The notes: a model not told the origin generated them from the letters alone. 64,000 nucleotides of DNA from Hydrocarboniphaga daqingensis (GCF_900129825.1 NZ_FQWZ01000006.1:237990-301989), one strand, 5' to 3'; positions 38,001 to 49,528 are shown, counted from the first letter of the stretch. Numbers and translations are program-made.

Positions 38001-38930
38001 CAGCGTCCAGCTTCTACCGTCACGGCGCAGGCTGGCCGCAAAGTCGACCTTGCCGATCTGGGCCTGGCGCTCGCCGCGGCTGGCCTCGATCCGCGATGCG
38101 TCCAGCGTGATGTCGGCGCCGGTCAAGCGGCCTTGCTCGATATCGCCGCCGATGCTCAGGTCGGCATCGGTCAGCTGCACGCGCGGCCGGCCGGGCAGCC
38201 GCGCTTCCAGCCACGGCAGTCGCTTGAGCTGCTCCAGCGACAGGCTCCAGCGGCCCTGCCAGTCGTCGGGTCGATCCAGATCGCCGCTAATGCGCGCTTC
38301 GAACTCGGCGCTGTCGCCCATGAAGCCCGGCAGTTCGACGCTGGCTTCCAGCGACGCGCCGCCGAGCCGGCGCTGCGCCTCGGCCTGCACCAGCCGGAAG
38401 CGCGGCAAGCCGCCCGCGAGCCGCGCGTCGTCGACGGTCACCACACAGTCTTCGAGGCGGATCGAATCGAACCGGCCCAGATCACGACGCCAGTCGTGCT
38501 GCGCCTTGGCACGGCCGGCCGTGTCGAGTCCGCGCAGATGGACTTGGTTGTCGGCATCGATCTCGACGACGACCTGCAAGCCGGCCAGTTCGATCTGGTT
38601 CGGAAAGGTGTCGCCGCGCAGCAGCCGCATCAGGCCAAAGCCGATCCGCAGTTGCTCGGCCGACAGGGCCGGCGTTTCGCCGTCGTCGCTGTAGAGCACG
38701 ATGTCGTCGAGCTCCAGCTGCGGCCGCAGCCGGTACCAGACCAGCGCGATGCCGCCGATGTCGATCGGCCGGTCGGCGACTTTCGATACGTAGTCGGACA
38801 GTTGCTCGCGGTAGCCGGGCAGCGCCAGCACGGCCAGCTGGAACAGGCCACTGAGCACCGCAGCGGCGACGACCAGCGACGCGAGCACGCTCACGCTCGC
38901 AGTCCACCAGCGGCGTTTCACCCGTTCCAT
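35055..38930 (-). CDS. yhdP: YhdP-family AsmA-like envelope lipid-transport protein
   Basis: The 1291-aa protein has one N-terminal membrane helix (about 11-35) and a very long repeating beta-groove (RBG) periplasmic body. The N-terminal segment YVSKVADRPIDIGGIALVWYRLRPQLELDDIVLY is typical of YhdP, and the C-terminal FDRAKGRFNAAGGN..LQIQSPSLKIDLRGRIGLAARDYDQRI part matches the AsmA-like tail. YhdP, with TamB and YdbH, moves phospholipids from inner to outer membrane. Length matches the family (about 1270). Directly downstream of rng (111 nt), as in E. coli. Confidence 0.95.
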   Translation of the reverse strand: MERVKRRWWTASVSVLASLVVAAAVLSGLFQLAVLALPGYREQLSDYVSKVADRPIDIGGIALVWYRLRPQLELDDIVLYSDDGETPALSAEQLRIGFGLMRLLRGDTFPNQIELAGLQVVVEIDADNQVHLRGLDTAGRAKAQHDWRRDLGRFDSIRLEDCVVTVDDARLAGGLPRFRLVQAEAQRRLGGASLEASVELPGFMGDSAEFEARISGDLDRPDDWQGRWSLSLEQLKRLPWLEARLPGRPRVQLTDADLSIGGDIEQGRLTGADITLDASRIEASRGERQAQIGKVDFAASLRRDGRSWTLEVPALRLSGASGDWPSTRLHLQYTPLGQQAGGGSELQADADFLRLQDLAPWLMLADDPSMARLGGVSGQLRHLVGRGTVGGNAPPRYSLRAQLDGLGYAPKDDAPGFSGLQGELSATESGGRLAMTGQPFELQAARVFAQPLRFDRLDGALDWTRDAQGWQVSMPAFGWALEGTQGEGDLQLTLPAEPGASPQIKLGARFSAADAVRLKPYMPVYWSRNLHDWLDRAIVAGRVPQGRLTLQGPLRQFPFRDGDGLFQLDLDVADARLAYSPDWPAAEQVAARLQFLGNGLSITSESGKLAGNRIEKLVATIADFRDAVLTIDGEVDGEAARYYEFLRASPLARRLSGLLNRTQVSGIASTTVRLTIPLREVARTDVSGVVRLKGVDLQYQGLDEPFVGLEGELAYDNNGVTAPAVTGSFLGVPATAALAPVAAGNTRLSAEFDYTLQPDGSRLSRYVPAVLRPYLSGQSHYRVEIVLGSQSEGLIVSSDLRGIDVDLPPPIGKPADQLVPLTVQIGSGAPDVEVAAGTVPEPQPLPLTVRYGERLAAGIELLAADGGALQARRVLVDVGSGRIPTPTQPGVHVTGRVDELELGDWIATLGRSTVERAGDVVADTASGPDALRLQSIELHADQLHYQGYSVGGVQIGYRPAANGGWSATVAGDGAEGTLDWQSAPSRGLVARLSKLKVRSAMRRSNEPGAAAAAGPVPPAEPLDPTRLPTLDIDVEDLRIGDVRAGHLQLASERIGAGQRLTQLRASGADVDLEGSGEWRRSGTGSAASLNFVLDTRSISDLLDGFGYARNVTAQRSRFAGELVWPMAAAGLELAQAQGHIDLDLERGSFSAVEPGAGRVLGLLNVLALPRRLLLDFRDVVSKGLGFDRAKGRFNAAGGNASTDDLQIQSPSLKIDLRGRIGLAARDYDQRITVYPDVSGGVTLGALLLGGPALGAIALVAQEVLDKPLDQVTQLSYRVTGSWDNPQVKRAE

Positions 38931-39041
38931 GCGTCAGCGTGGCCTGTGACTCAAACGATTAAACGCATAGCAGACACGGCGTCACCAGCACCGGCGATGA
39001 ACGCCGCCATCGGCCTGGCGCCGAATGCGGCCGAACAGGGC

Positions 39042-40514
39042 TCACAGCGGGACGACGTCGAAGTTCTCCTGGTGATAGGCCGGCTCGGCCTGGGTCCGGA
39101 TCGGGCGGTTGAGTTGGGCTTCCAGTTCGGCCAGCCCCAGCGGCTGGTTTTCGGCGAGCCGCTGCACGACGTTGGGCGCCGCCAACACCAAAAAGGCCTT
39201 GGCCTCGAACTGACGCGCGGCGCGCTGCACTTCGCGGGCAATCTCGTGGCAAACCGTCTCGACCGTCTTGACGCTGCCGCGGCCTTCGCATGTGGCGCAG
39301 GGCTCGCACAGGATGTGGCCCAGCGATTCGCGCGTGCGCTTGCGCGTCATTTCGACCAGGCCCAGCGGCGAAAAGTCGTAGACCTGGGTCCGCGCCGAGT
39401 CGCGCTTCAATTCTTTTTCCAGCGAGCGCAGCACTTGCGCGCGGTGGTCATCGTTCCGCATGTCGATGAAGTCGAGAATGATGATGCCGCCCAGGTTGCG
39501 CAGCCGCAGCTGACGGGCGATCGCCTGGCTGGCTTCGAGATTCGTTTTCAGAATCGTCTCTTCCAGATTGCGATGGCCGGTGAAGGCGCCGGTGTTGACG
39601 TCGATCGTCGTCATCGCCTCGGTTTGGTCGATCACCAGATGGCCGCCGGACTTCAGGTCGACCTTGCGCGTCAGCGCCCGTTCGATGTCGTCCTCGACGC
39701 CGAACAGATCGAAGATCGGCGCCGATCCCGAATACAGCTCGACCCGGCCGGCCGCATGCGGCACGAACTCGCGGGCGAATTCGCGCAGCTTTTCAAATTC
39801 CGCCGCGTTGTCGATGCGCACGCGCTCGACGTCGGTGCCGAGCAGGTCGCGCAGGATGCGCATCGACAGCGGCAGGTCGCCGTGCACCATCGTGCCGGGC
39901 GCGGCCGTGCGCGCCATTGCGCTGACCGAAGCCCACAGCCGCAGCAGGAATTCCAGGTCGCGCACCAGCGCTTCTTCGTCGGCACCTTCGGCCGCAGTCC
40001 GCGCGATCACGCCGAACTGCGGGCACAAGCGCTGCTGCGCACGCGCGACGATGTCCTTGAGCCGGTTTCGCTCCAGCTCGTCCTCGATCCGCGCCGACAC
40101 GCCGCTGTGCGGCTCGAACGGCAGCAGCACCAAGTAGCGCGACGGGATCGACAGCAGCGTCGACAGCCGCGCGCCCTTGCTGCCGAGCGGGTCCTTCAGG
40201 ATCTGCACCAGCACGTCCTGGCCTTCGCGCAGCAACTGGCCGATCGGCGGCTGCGGCGGCGGCGCGTCGCCCGGCGCGCCGGCCGGCCCGGCCAGCATGT
40301 CGGCCACGTGCAGAAACGCGGTGCGTTCCAGGCCGACTTCGACGAACGCGGCCTGCATGCCGGGCAGCACGCGCTGCACGCGGCCCTTGTAGATGTTGCC
40401 GACCAAGCCGTGGCGCGAGGCGCGCTGCACGTGGATCTCTTGCGCGGCAGCCCCTTCGACCAGCGCGACGCGGGTTTCCTGAGGGCCGATGTTGACCAGG
40501 ATTTCGGTGCTCAT
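39042..40514 (-). CDS. rng: Ribonuclease G
   Basis: The 490-aa endoribonuclease matures the 16S rRNA 5' end and degrades mRNA. It begins EILVNIGPQETRVALVEG, then the S1 domain (NIYKGRVQRVLPGMQAAFVE, about 39-120). The catalytic metal-binding Asp residues are in MTTIDVNTGAFTG and GGIIILDFIDM, and the zinc-link CEPCATC lies near 405. I start at ATG 40514, which overlaps the maf stop as ATGA; a longer in-frame extension to 40682 lies inside maf. The order maf-rng-yhdP is conserved. Confidence 0.97.
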   Translation of the reverse strand: MSTEILVNIGPQETRVALVEGAAAQEIHVQRASRHGLVGNIYKGRVQRVLPGMQAAFVEVGLERTAFLHVADMLAGPAGAPGDAPPPQPPIGQLLREGQDVLVQILKDPLGSKGARLSTLLSIPSRYLVLLPFEPHSGVSARIEDELERNRLKDIVARAQQRLCPQFGVIARTAAEGADEEALVRDLEFLLRLWASVSAMARTAAPGTMVHGDLPLSMRILRDLLGTDVERVRIDNAAEFEKLREFAREFVPHAAGRVELYSGSAPIFDLFGVEDDIERALTRKVDLKSGGHLVIDQTEAMTTIDVNTGAFTGHRNLEETILKTNLEASQAIARQLRLRNLGGIIILDFIDMRNDDHRAQVLRSLEKELKRDSARTQVYDFSPLGLVEMTRKRTRESLGHILCEPCATCEGRGSVKTVETVCHEIAREVQRAARQFEAKAFLVLAAPNVVQRLAENQPLGLAELEAQLNRPIRTQAEPAYHQENFDVVPL

Positions 40515-41116
40515 CGACGCGGCTCCGCGACGATGCCGAGTTGCGCGAGCAGCTCGCAGGTTTCCAGCAGCGGCAGGCCGACGATGCCGGTGTAGCTGCC
40601 ATAGACCGCACGCACCCACGCCGCCGCACCGCCCTGGATGGCATAGGCGCCGGCCTTGTCGGCCGGCTCGCCGGTGTCCCAATACGCCTGCGCCGCTGCG
40701 GCGCTGATCGGCCCGAACTCAACGTCGGTGACGGTCCGCGCCTCCAGCACCCGGTCGCCGTGAACCAGCGCCACCGCCGAGCAGACCTGATGCCGCCGCC
40801 CCGACAGCGCGGCGAGCATCGCCAGCGCCTCGTCGCGTCCGGATGGCTTGCCGAGGATGCGGCCGTCGACGGCGACGTCGGTGTCGGCACCGATCACCGG
40901 CAGGCCGTCGCCGAGCCGCGCGGCCGCTGCGCTGGCCTTGCCGCAGGCCATCCGCGACGCAAATGCGGTCGGCGTCTCGCCCGGTTGCGGCGTCTCGTCG
41001 ATATCGGCCGGCACCGTGTCGAAGCGGTAACCGAGCGCGCGCAACATCTCGACGCGCCGTGGCGAACGGCTGGCCAGATGGAACTGAAGGTCGGGGGCGA
41101 AAACGGTGGTCGGCAT
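40511..41116 (-). CDS. maf: Maf-family nucleoside triphosphate pyrophosphatase (YhdE-like)
   Basis: The ~201-aa house-cleaning enzyme hydrolyses dTTP/UTP or modified NTPs to monophosphates. Motifs: LASRSPRRVEMLRALGY (P-loop-like SxxRxxL), IGADTDVAVDGRILGKPSGRDEA (catalytic DT..V..KP) and the C-terminal YAIQGGAAAWV..YTGIVGLPLLET. The start MPTTVFAP at 41116 fits the family; an in-frame ATG seven codons upstream is possible. The stop overlaps rng (ATGA). It is divergent from the rhodanese gene across about 250 nt in which I see no clear promoter. Confidence 0.93.
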   Translation of the reverse strand: MPTTVFAPDLQFHLASRSPRRVEMLRALGYRFDTVPADIDETPQPGETPTAFASRMACGKASAAAARLGDGLPVIGADTDVAVDGRILGKPSGRDEALAMLAALSGRRHQVCSAVALVHGDRVLEARTVTDVEFGPISAAAAQAYWDTGEPADKAGAYAIQGGAAAWVRAVYGSYTGIVGLPLLETCELLAQLGIVAEPRR

Positions 41117-41364
41117 CGGCGAAACTATCGCATGCACCTGTAAATCCGGGCAAAACGCGGCGCGACCTGCGGCGGGTGCGCGGTGGGTCGCGCCAGCATG
41201 GGCATCGCGCGGTGCCGGCCCTGACGGCGCCGGTGACCGCGATGCAAACGCGTGATGCCGGTCATCCCTGACCCCCTACCTGTCCGAGTGAAATTGATTT
41301 TGGCTGCGGGCCGACCCGGGGTGATGCAATACTGCTTGATCGAATCCGCACCTCTTACTGTCTC

Positions 41365-41676
41365 ATGCGCACGCTCGCTTCTGCTGACTTCAAAGCCCTG
41401 GTCGACTCCGGCGCCACGCTGCTCGACGTGCGCCTGCCCGAGGAACTGGAGATCGCCGCCCTGCCCGGCGCGGTCAACATCCCGCTGAATGATTTGCCCG
41501 ATCGCATCGGCGAGTTAAACCCTGCGGCGCCGATCGCCGTCCTATGCCATCACGGCGTCCGCAGTGAGCGGGCGGCGCGCTTCCTGGAACGCAGCGGTTT
41601 CGTCGATGTCTCGCATCTGGAGGGTGGCATCGACGCCTGGTCACTGGAATTCGACCCGGCCGTACCGCGCTACTAG
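41365..41676 (+). CDS. Single-domain rhodanese (sulfurtransferase)
   Basis: The 103-aa protein has one rhodanese domain: LLDVRLPEELEIAALPGAVNIPL (CH2A-like) and active-site loop CHHGVRSERAARFL with nucleophile Cys61. It probably transfers sulfane sulfur from thiosulfate or a persulfide carrier in the cytoplasm; GlpE and PspE-like proteins are the nearest relatives. No signal peptide. The tolC-like gene follows 62 nt on, a neighbourhood often seen in gammaproteobacteria. Confidence 0.93.
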   Translation: MRTLASADFKALVDSGATLLDVRLPEELEIAALPGAVNIPLNDLPDRIGELNPAAPIAVLCHHGVRSERAARFLERSGFVDVSHLEGGIDAWSLEFDPAVPRY

Positions 41677-41738
41677 AGCGACGTGGCCGAGCGCCCGTGG
41701 GGGCTGCTTCTACTTTTCGAGTCTTGGGGGATTTACCG

Positions 41739-43172
41739 ATGCGTTTGTCATTGATCGCTGCTGCGGTGCTCGGCCTTGCGCCGTCACTGGCCTCGGCCAA
41801 CGAACTGCTCAACGTCTACCAACTGGCACTGGCCAACGACACGCAGCTGGCGGCGGCCGGCTACGCGCGCGACGCGGCGCTGGAGGCCAGGCCGCAGGCA
41901 CGCGCTGCACTGCTGCCGCTGATCTCGGGCAACTATCGCTATAGCCGCGGCCGCTCCGAAGGCTCGCAGAGCCAGGTGTCCGGCATCGAGCAGCTGATCG
42001 ACGCCAACGGTGACGGCGTGCCCGACGTCGACGCCGACGGCAACCCGTTGACCGAAATCGTGCCGTTTCCGATCGGCCGCGACTTCGACACCGACGACAC
42101 CGACCGCAGCCTGACGGTGAGCCTGAACCAGCCGATCTTCGACTGGGCCGCGTTCCTGCGGTATTCGCAGTCGGCCGACCAGCTGGCGCTGGCCCAGGCG
42201 CGCTTCCGCAGCGCCGAGCAGGACCTGATGCTGCGCGCGTCGCGCGCCTACTTCGACTACCTCGCCGCCAACGACGACCTGCGCTTCACCGGTGCGCAGA
42301 AGGCCTCGCTGGAGCGCCAGCTCGAACAGGCCAAGAAGCGCTTCGAAGTGGGTCTGTCGGCGGTCACGGACGTGCAGGAAGCACAGGCCAGCTACGACCT
42401 GGTGCTGGCCAACGAGATCGCGGCCGAACAGCGGCTGGCCGCTGCGCGCGAGGCGCTGCTGGAGATCACCGGCAAGCGCGACGCGCGTCTGGTGCCGCTG
42501 CAGGACGAGATTCCGCTGCCGGGCCCGATGCCGGCCGACGTCAACGCCTGGCTCGACACCGCGCGTGACAACAACTTCGACCTGGCGATCGCGCGGATCA
42601 ACGCGACGCTGGCGGGCCGCGATGTGTCGATCGCCCGCGCCGGGCACTATCCGACCGTAGGCTTGGTCGGCCAGTACTCCGACACCGACACCGTCAGTGA
42701 TCCGCGCTCGTCGGTGATCGGCGGATTCCAGCAGGACAACGTCAGCAACAGCGTCGGCGTGCAGGTCAACGTGCCGATCTTCAACGGCTTCCTGGTGAAC
42801 TCGCGGACCAGCCAGGCCAAGAGCATCGAGCAGCAGCGCGAGGCCGAGCTGGAAGGCAGCCAGCGCAGCGTGTCGCGCCGCACCCGCGATGCCTATCTGG
42901 CCGTGCAGTCCGGCAGCGCCCGCGTCCGCGCACTCAAGCAGGCCGTGGTGTCGAACCAGACCGCGTTGCAGGCCAGCGAAACCGGGCTGGAAGTCGGCAC
43001 GCGCACCACCGTCGACGTGCTCAACGCGCAGAGCCTGCTGTACAGCGCCCAGCGCGACTACGCCCGCGCCCGCTACGACTACCTGATCGCAATCCTGACG
43101 CTGAAGAGCGCCTCGGGCCGGCTGACGCCGGACGATCTGGCCGAGATCGACAAGCTGCTGGTCGGCGCCTGA
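41739..43172 (+). CDS. tolC: TolC-family outer-membrane efflux channel
   Basis: The 477-aa precursor has a signal peptide (MRLSLIAAAVLGLAPSLASA, cleaved before NELL). The TolC repeat is clear: LLNVYQLALANDTQLAAAGYARDAALEARPQARAALLP in the first half and the matching ARINATLAGRDVSIARAGHYPTVGLVGQYSD in the second. QPIFDWAAFLRYSQ and VPIFNGFLVNSRTSQAK are the paired beta-barrel strands. It forms the trimeric outer-membrane duct for RND/ABC/type I export. I start at ATG 41739; an upstream ATG would add 14 unrelated residues. No pump gene is adjacent, so it may serve several systems. Confidence 0.93.
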   Translation: MRLSLIAAAVLGLAPSLASANELLNVYQLALANDTQLAAAGYARDAALEARPQARAALLPLISGNYRYSRGRSEGSQSQVSGIEQLIDANGDGVPDVDADGNPLTEIVPFPIGRDFDTDDTDRSLTVSLNQPIFDWAAFLRYSQSADQLALAQARFRSAEQDLMLRASRAYFDYLAANDDLRFTGAQKASLERQLEQAKKRFEVGLSAVTDVQEAQASYDLVLANEIAAEQRLAAAREALLEITGKRDARLVPLQDEIPLPGPMPADVNAWLDTARDNNFDLAIARINATLAGRDVSIARAGHYPTVGLVGQYSDTDTVSDPRSSVIGGFQQDNVSNSVGVQVNVPIFNGFLVNSRTSQAKSIEQQREAELEGSQRSVSRRTRDAYLAVQSGSARVRALKQAVVSNQTALQASETGLEVGTRTTVDVLNAQSLLYSAQRDYARARYDYLIAILTLKSASGRLTPDDLAEIDKLLVGA

Positions 43173-43177
43173 ACGAC

Positions 43178-43207
43178 GGCGCCGCCCGCGACGCTGCGGG
43201 CGGCGCC
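43178..43207. terminator. Strong hairpin after tolC
   Basis: GGCGCCGCCCGC (43178-43189) and GCGGGCGGCGCC (43196-43207) form a perfect 12-bp stem with a 6-nt loop starting 6 nt after the tolC stop. No U-tract follows, so it may be a terminator or a 3'-end stabiliser. Confidence 0.6.
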
Positions 43208-43284
43208 AGGCAGTACACGCTGAACGCGGGTGCCAAGGTCGGGTAAAGCCCTTACCATGACCCTTTCGTTCGGGACCCGCCCTC

Positions 43285-45396
43285 ATGATCCGTGTGCTGA
43301 TCGCGGCGCTGTTCGCCGCTGCCGCTGTTGCCCCCGTTAGCGGACACGCTGCCGTCGAGCGCAAACCTCTGACGATCCGCGACCTGGTGTCGCTCGAACG
43401 CCTCAGCGACCCGCAGTCCTCGCCTGACGGCCGCTATATCGCCTACGTCGTCCGCGCCACCGACCTCGACGCCAACAAGGGCGTGCGCAGCATCTGGCTG
43501 CTCGACACGCGCAGCAACACGCTGCGCAAATTCGCTACCAGCGCCACCGGCAGCTCGGACACGCCGCGCTGGTCGCCCGACGGCAAGCTGATCTACTTTT
43601 TGTCGACGCGCTCGGGCAGCTCGCAGGTCTGGCGTCAGCCGATCGACGGCGACGCGCAGCCGGTGACGCAGCTGCCGCTGGATGTCGGCAGCTATCGGCT
43701 GTCGCCGCGCGGCGATCGCATCGTCGTGTCGATGGACGTGTTCGCCGACTGCGACACGCTGGCCTGCAGCAAGCAGCGCTTCGATGAACAGGCCAAGCCC
43801 GCCGCCAGCGGCGTGGTCTACGACAAGCTGTTCGTCCGTCACTGGGACACCTGGGCCAACGGCGCGCGCTCGCAGCTGTTCGTCGCGTCGATCAAGCCCG
43901 ACGGGGGCATCGGCGAAGCGCAGCTGCTGACGCGCGGCATCGACGGCGACGTGCCGTCCAAGCCGTTCGGCGATGCGGCCGACTACACGTTTACGCCCGA
44001 CGGCAAGACGCTGATCTTCTCGGCGCGGATCGCCGGCCGCACCGAAGCCTGGAGCACGAACTTCGACCTGTATTCGGTCGACGTCGACGGCAAGGGCAAG
44101 CCGGTCAATCTGACCGCCGACAACCTGGCCTGGGATGCGCAGCCGGTGGTCACGCCCAATGGCCGCTCGCTGGTGTATCTGGCGATGAAGCGTCCAGGCT
44201 TTGAAGCCGACCGCTTCCACATCATGGTGCGCGACTTGCGCAGCGGCAAAACGCGCGAGCTGGCGCCCAAGTGGGACCGCTCGCCGTCGCAGATCGCGCT
44301 GTCGGCCAATGGCAGCACGCTGTACGCCACCGCCGACGAACTCGGCCAGAAGCCGATCTTTGCGCTGAACCTGTCCAGCGGCGCGATCAAGAAGCTCACC
44401 AGCGACGGCGACGTCAGCGCGTTTGCGCTGTCATCCGACGGCCTGGTGTATCTGCAGAACAACCTCGCAGCGCCGGACGATCTGTACCGGATCGCATGGA
44501 ACGGCGCGGTCACGCAGCTGACGCGGCACAACGCCGAAAAGCTGGCCACGATCGAGATGGCCCCGTATGAGCAGTTCAGCTTTGCCGGCGCCGGCGGCGA
44601 CACCGTGTACGGCTACGTGATGAAACCGGCCGGCTATGAGCCGGGCAAGAAGTACCCGACGGCCTTCATCATCCACGGCGGCCCGCAGGGCAGCATGGGC
44701 AACCACTTCCATTACCGCTGGAACCCGGAAGTGTTTGCCGGCATGGGCTACAGCGTGGTCTGGATCGACTTCCACGGCAGCACCGGCTACGGGCAGGCGT
44801 TCACCGATTCGATCTCCGGTGACTGGGGCGGCAAGCCGCTCGAAGATCTGAAGAAGGGCCTGGCGCACGCCGCGCGCAGCTACGACTACGTCGACGCCAG
44901 CAACGCCTGCGCGCTCGGTGCCAGCTACGGCGGCTTCATGATCAACTGGATCGCCGGCAACTGGGCCGATGGCTTCAAGTGCCTGGTCAATCACGACGGC
45001 GTGTTCGACGCCCGCGCGATGGGCTATGCCACCGAAGAACTGTGGTTCGACGAGTGGGAACACGGCGGTACGCCGTACGACAAGCCCGACAGCTACGAGC
45101 GCTTCAACCCGGTAGCGCACGTCGCCAAGTGGAAGACACCGATGCTGGTGGTCCACGGCCAGCTCGACTACCGGATTCCGGTCGAACAGGGGCTGGCCGC
45201 GTTCACGGCGCTGCAGCGCCGCGGCATCGACAGCCGGCTGCTGTATTTCCCCGACGAAAATCACTGGGTGCTCAAGCCGCAGAACAGCATCCAGTGGTAC
45301 GACAACGTGCAGGCCTGGCTCGATCAGCACCTCAAGCCCGGCGCGGCGCCCAAGCCCGGCGGCAAGTCCGCGCCGGCCACCAAGAGCGATTCCTGA
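43285..45396 (+). CDS. S9-family prolyl oligopeptidase-like serine peptidase, exported
   Basis: The 703-aa precursor has a signal peptide (about 1-22, [19 protein letters not shown]). It has a beta-propeller of WD/PD40-like repeats ([36 protein letters not shown]) to about residue 420, then an alpha/beta hydrolase domain. The triad is Ser547 (GASYGG), Asp628 (HGQLDYR) and His660 (DENHW). Such enzymes release dipeptides or acyl-amino acids from peptides in the periplasm. It is followed 10 nt later by the transaldolase-like gene. A normal-length member of the dipeptidyl aminopeptidase/acylaminoacyl-peptidase group. Confidence 0.94.
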   Translation: MIRVLIAALFAAAAVAPVSGHAAVERKPLTIRDLVSLERLSDPQSSPDGRYIAYVVRATDLDANKGVRSIWLLDTRSNTLRKFATSATGSSDTPRWSPDGKLIYFLSTRSGSSQVWRQPIDGDAQPVTQLPLDVGSYRLSPRGDRIVVSMDVFADCDTLACSKQRFDEQAKPAASGVVYDKLFVRHWDTWANGARSQLFVASIKPDGGIGEAQLLTRGIDGDVPSKPFGDAADYTFTPDGKTLIFSARIAGRTEAWSTNFDLYSVDVDGKGKPVNLTADNLAWDAQPVVTPNGRSLVYLAMKRPGFEADRFHIMVRDLRSGKTRELAPKWDRSPSQIALSANGSTLYATADELGQKPIFALNLSSGAIKKLTSDGDVSAFALSSDGLVYLQNNLAAPDDLYRIAWNGAVTQLTRHNAEKLATIEMAPYEQFSFAGAGGDTVYGYVMKPAGYEPGKKYPTAFIIHGGPQGSMGNHFHYRWNPEVFAGMGYSVVWIDFHGSTGYGQAFTDSISGDWGGKPLEDLKKGLAHAARSYDYVDASNACALGASYGGFMINWIAGNWADGFKCLVNHDGVFDARAMGYATEELWFDEWEHGGTPYDKPDSYERFNPVAHVAKWKTPMLVVHGQLDYRIPVEQGLAAFTALQRRGIDSRLLYFPDENHWVLKPQNSIQWYDNVQAWLDQHLKPGAAPKPGGKSAPATKSDS

Positions 45397-45406
45397 GCCC
45401 GATACG

Positions 45407-46054
45407 ATGAAATTCTTTCTGGACACCGCCGACACCGGCGAACTGCGCGAAGCCGCGGCCTCCGGCCTGGTCGACGGCATCACCACCAACCCGACGCTGA
45501 TCGCCAAGACCGGCCGGCCGCTGGCGGCCGTCGTCGAGGATCTGGTCAGCATCGTCGACGGCCCGATCAGCGTTGAAACGATCAGCCTGGACGCGGCCGG
45601 CATGGTCGACGAAGGGCGCCGTTTTGCGGCGATCCACAAGAACATCGTCGTCAAATGCCCGCTGACCCGCGAAGGGCTCAAGGCCACCAAGCTGCTGACG
45701 TCCGAAGGCCACAAGGTCAACGTCACGCTGTGCTTTTCGGCGATGCAGGCGCTGCTAGCGGCCAAGGCCGGCGCCACGTACATCTCGCCGTTCGTGGGCC
45801 GGCTCGACGACATCGGCCAGGACGGCATGATCCTGATCCGCGACATCTGCGAGATCTACCGCAACTACGGCTTTGCCACGCAGGTGCTGGCCGCGAGCCT
45901 GCGTCACCCGGTGCACGTGCTGGCCTCGGCCAAGGCCGGCGCCCATGTCGGCACGCTGCCGTACAAGGTGTTCCAGCAGCTGTTCAACCACCCGCTGACC
46001 GACAGCGGACTGGCGCAGTTCCTCAGCGACTGGAAAAAGGTACCGACCGCATGA
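45407..46054 (+). CDS. fsa: Transaldolase / fructose-6-phosphate aldolase-like
   Basis: The 215-aa TIM-barrel enzyme of the short transaldolase (TalC/FSA) family forms a Schiff base via Lys83 (IVVKCPLT). It begins [31 protein letters not shown] and has the [27 protein letters not shown] and [16 protein letters not shown] blocks. It interconverts sugar phosphates of the pentose-phosphate pathway or cleaves fructose-6-phosphate; which activity dominates cannot be told from motifs. It lies between two exported peptidase genes and overlaps the second by ATGA. Confidence 0.93.
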   Translation: MKFFLDTADTGELREAAASGLVDGITTNPTLIAKTGRPLAAVVEDLVSIVDGPISVETISLDAAGMVDEGRRFAAIHKNIVVKCPLTREGLKATKLLTSEGHKVNVTLCFSAMQALLAAKAGATYISPFVGRLDDIGQDGMILIRDICEIYRNYGFATQVLAASLRHPVHVLASAKAGAHVGTLPYKVFQQLFNHPLTDSGLAQFLSDWKKVPTA

Positions 46055-47793
46055 GGCCGGCTCGCCTGCGCGGTTCTGATTCCCGGCGCACGGCGGCGCT
46101 GATCGGCCTGCTGCTGGCCGTGTCCGGCTGCGGCACGCGGCCGGCGACCGATGCGGCCGCTGGCCGCGCATCGGCGCCCGACGCCGCCGCATTGGCCCGC
46201 GCCGCGCAGGCGATCCAGGCCGGGCCCTTGCTCGGCCATGTGCAAGTGCTGGCCAGCGACGCGTTCGAAGGCCGCCTGCCCGGCACGCCAGGCGAAGATA
46301 AGACCGTCGCCTATCTGACCGAGCAGTTCCGCAAGCTCGGGCTGGCACCCGGCAACCCGGACGGTCGCTACGTGCAGGACGTGCCGCTGGTCGGCATCGA
46401 CGGCAAGGCGCAGATGCGCCTGAGCGTCAACGGCAAGCCGATCGCCACCGCGCCGCGCACCGACTTCGTTGCAGCGACGACCCGCTTCGTGCCGCAAGTG
46501 GTCGTCAACGACGCCGACCTCGTGTTCGTCGGCTACGGCGTCAAGGCACCCGAATACGGTTGGGACGACTACAAGGGCGTCGACGTGCGCGGCAAGACCA
46601 TCGTCATGCTGATCAACGACCCGGCGATTCCCGACCCGAACAACCCGTCCCAGCTCGACGAGACGATGTTCAAGGGCCGTGCGATGACCTACTACGGCCG
46701 CTGGACCTACAAGTACGAAATCGCGTCCGAACTCGGCGCGGCCGCGGCGATCATCGTCCACGAAACCGAGCCGGCCGCGTATCCCTGGGGCGTGGTGCAG
46801 AACAGCTGGTCGGGCGAGCAATTCAGCCTGGCGGCCGCCGACCGCAACATGAGCCGCGTCGCCGTGCAGTCGTGGATCACGCTGGACAAGGCGCGCGAGC
46901 TGTTCAAGGCCAGCGGCCAGGACTTCGACACGCTGAAGGCCGCGGCGCTGCGCCGCGACTTCAAGCCGGTGCCGCTGTCCGGCGCCAAGGTCGGCTACAC
47001 GATCGACAACACGGTGCGCACCGTGCAGTCGCACAACGTGATCGCGCGGCTGCCGGGCAGCGACCCGGCGCTGCAGGACCAGGCGATCATCTACACCGCG
47101 CACTGGGACCACCTCGGCCGCGACACCTCGCTGACCGGCGACCAGATCTACAACGGGGCTTCGGATAACGCCACTGGCACCGCCGGCCTGCTGGCGCTGG
47201 CGCAGGCCTACAAGGCACTGCCGTCGCCGCCGCGCCGCAGCGTGCTGTTCCTGGCCGTCACCGCCGAAGAACAAGGGCTGCTCGGCTCGAAGTTCTACGC
47301 CGAAAACCCGCTGTATCCGCTGGTCAAGACCGTGGCGACGTTCAACATGGACGTACTCGGCTCCTGGGGCGCGACGCGCGACACGCAGATCGTCGGCGCC
47401 GGCCAGAACACGCTGGAAGACGACTACGCGCGGATCGTCCAGGCGCACGGCCGCGTTGTCATCAACGACGCCGAGCCGCAGAAAGGCTCGTACTTCCGAT
47501 CCGACCAGTTCAACTTCGCCAAGCAGGGCGTGCCCTCGCTGTACACCAAGGCGGGCGTCGACGTGATCGGCAAGCCGGCCGGCTACGGCGAATCGAAGCG
47601 CTCGGCCTACACCGCCGACGACTATCACAAGCTGTCCGACGAAGTGAAACCGGACTGGGACTTGAGCGGCGCCGTCGACGACCTGCGGCTGCTGTTTGAA
47701 ACCGGCGTGATGGTTGCCGACCGCGACACGCTGCCGACCTGGAAGCCGGGCTCGGAATTCAAGGCGCGCCGCGACGCAATGCTGGCGCGCTGA
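46051..47793 (+). CDS. M28-family zinc peptidase, predicted lipoprotein
   Basis: The 580-aa protein has a lipoprotein signal (LLLAVSGCG, lipidated Cys27). A PA-like insert (about 130-290) is followed by the M28 di-zinc catalytic domain: [10 protein letters not shown] (His/Asp ligands), [31 protein letters not shown] (catalytic Glu) and [11 protein letters not shown]. Relatives are envelope aminopeptidases. I start at ATG 46051, overlapping the fsa stop (ATGA). The gene follows an S9 peptidase two genes upstream, suggesting a peptide-scavenging set. Confidence 0.93.
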   Translation: MRPARLRGSDSRRTAALIGLLLAVSGCGTRPATDAAAGRASAPDAAALARAAQAIQAGPLLGHVQVLASDAFEGRLPGTPGEDKTVAYLTEQFRKLGLAPGNPDGRYVQDVPLVGIDGKAQMRLSVNGKPIATAPRTDFVAATTRFVPQVVVNDADLVFVGYGVKAPEYGWDDYKGVDVRGKTIVMLINDPAIPDPNNPSQLDETMFKGRAMTYYGRWTYKYEIASELGAAAAIIVHETEPAAYPWGVVQNSWSGEQFSLAAADRNMSRVAVQSWITLDKARELFKASGQDFDTLKAAALRRDFKPVPLSGAKVGYTIDNTVRTVQSHNVIARLPGSDPALQDQAIIYTAHWDHLGRDTSLTGDQIYNGASDNATGTAGLLALAQAYKALPSPPRRSVLFLAVTAEEQGLLGSKFYAENPLYPLVKTVATFNMDVLGSWGATRDTQIVGAGQNTLEDDYARIVQAHGRVVINDAEPQKGSYFRSDQFNFAKQGVPSLYTKAGVDVIGKPAGYGESKRSAYTADDYHKLSDEVKPDWDLSGAVDDLRLLFETGVMVADRDTLPTWKPGSEFKARRDAMLAR

Positions 47794-47801
47794 GCGCCGG
47801 G

Positions 47802-47829
47802 CGGCCGCGCGGGCCGATCCGCGCGGCCG
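47802..47829. terminator. Hairpin after the M28 peptidase gene
   Basis: CGGCCGCGCG (47802-47811) pairs perfectly with CGCGCGGCCG (47820-47829) around an 8-nt loop, 8 nt after the stop. There is no U-run. It probably separates the peptidase operon from the ABC-F gene. Confidence 0.5.
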
Positions 47830-47881
47830 GTAAACTGACAAAGAAGTAAGCCAAGCGGGCCGCCGCCCGCTAAACTGGCGA

Positions 47882-49527
<1,646 letters not shown>

Positions 49528-49528
<1 letters not shown>

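Noticed and set aside
37167..40595. 1142-codon open frame on the plus strand
   Set aside because: It lies antisense to yhdP and rng, has no recognisable domain and a codon pattern of a high-GC shadow (Arg/Gln/Ala/His-rich).
40515..40682. N-terminal extension of RNase G
   Set aside because: The residues are basic and non-conserved and lie inside maf; the ATGA-overlapping ATG at 40514 gives the family start.
43178..43207. Firm rho-independent terminator calls at the G/C-rich hairpins
   Set aside because: The stems are strong but none is followed by a U-run, so they are listed with reduced confidence.
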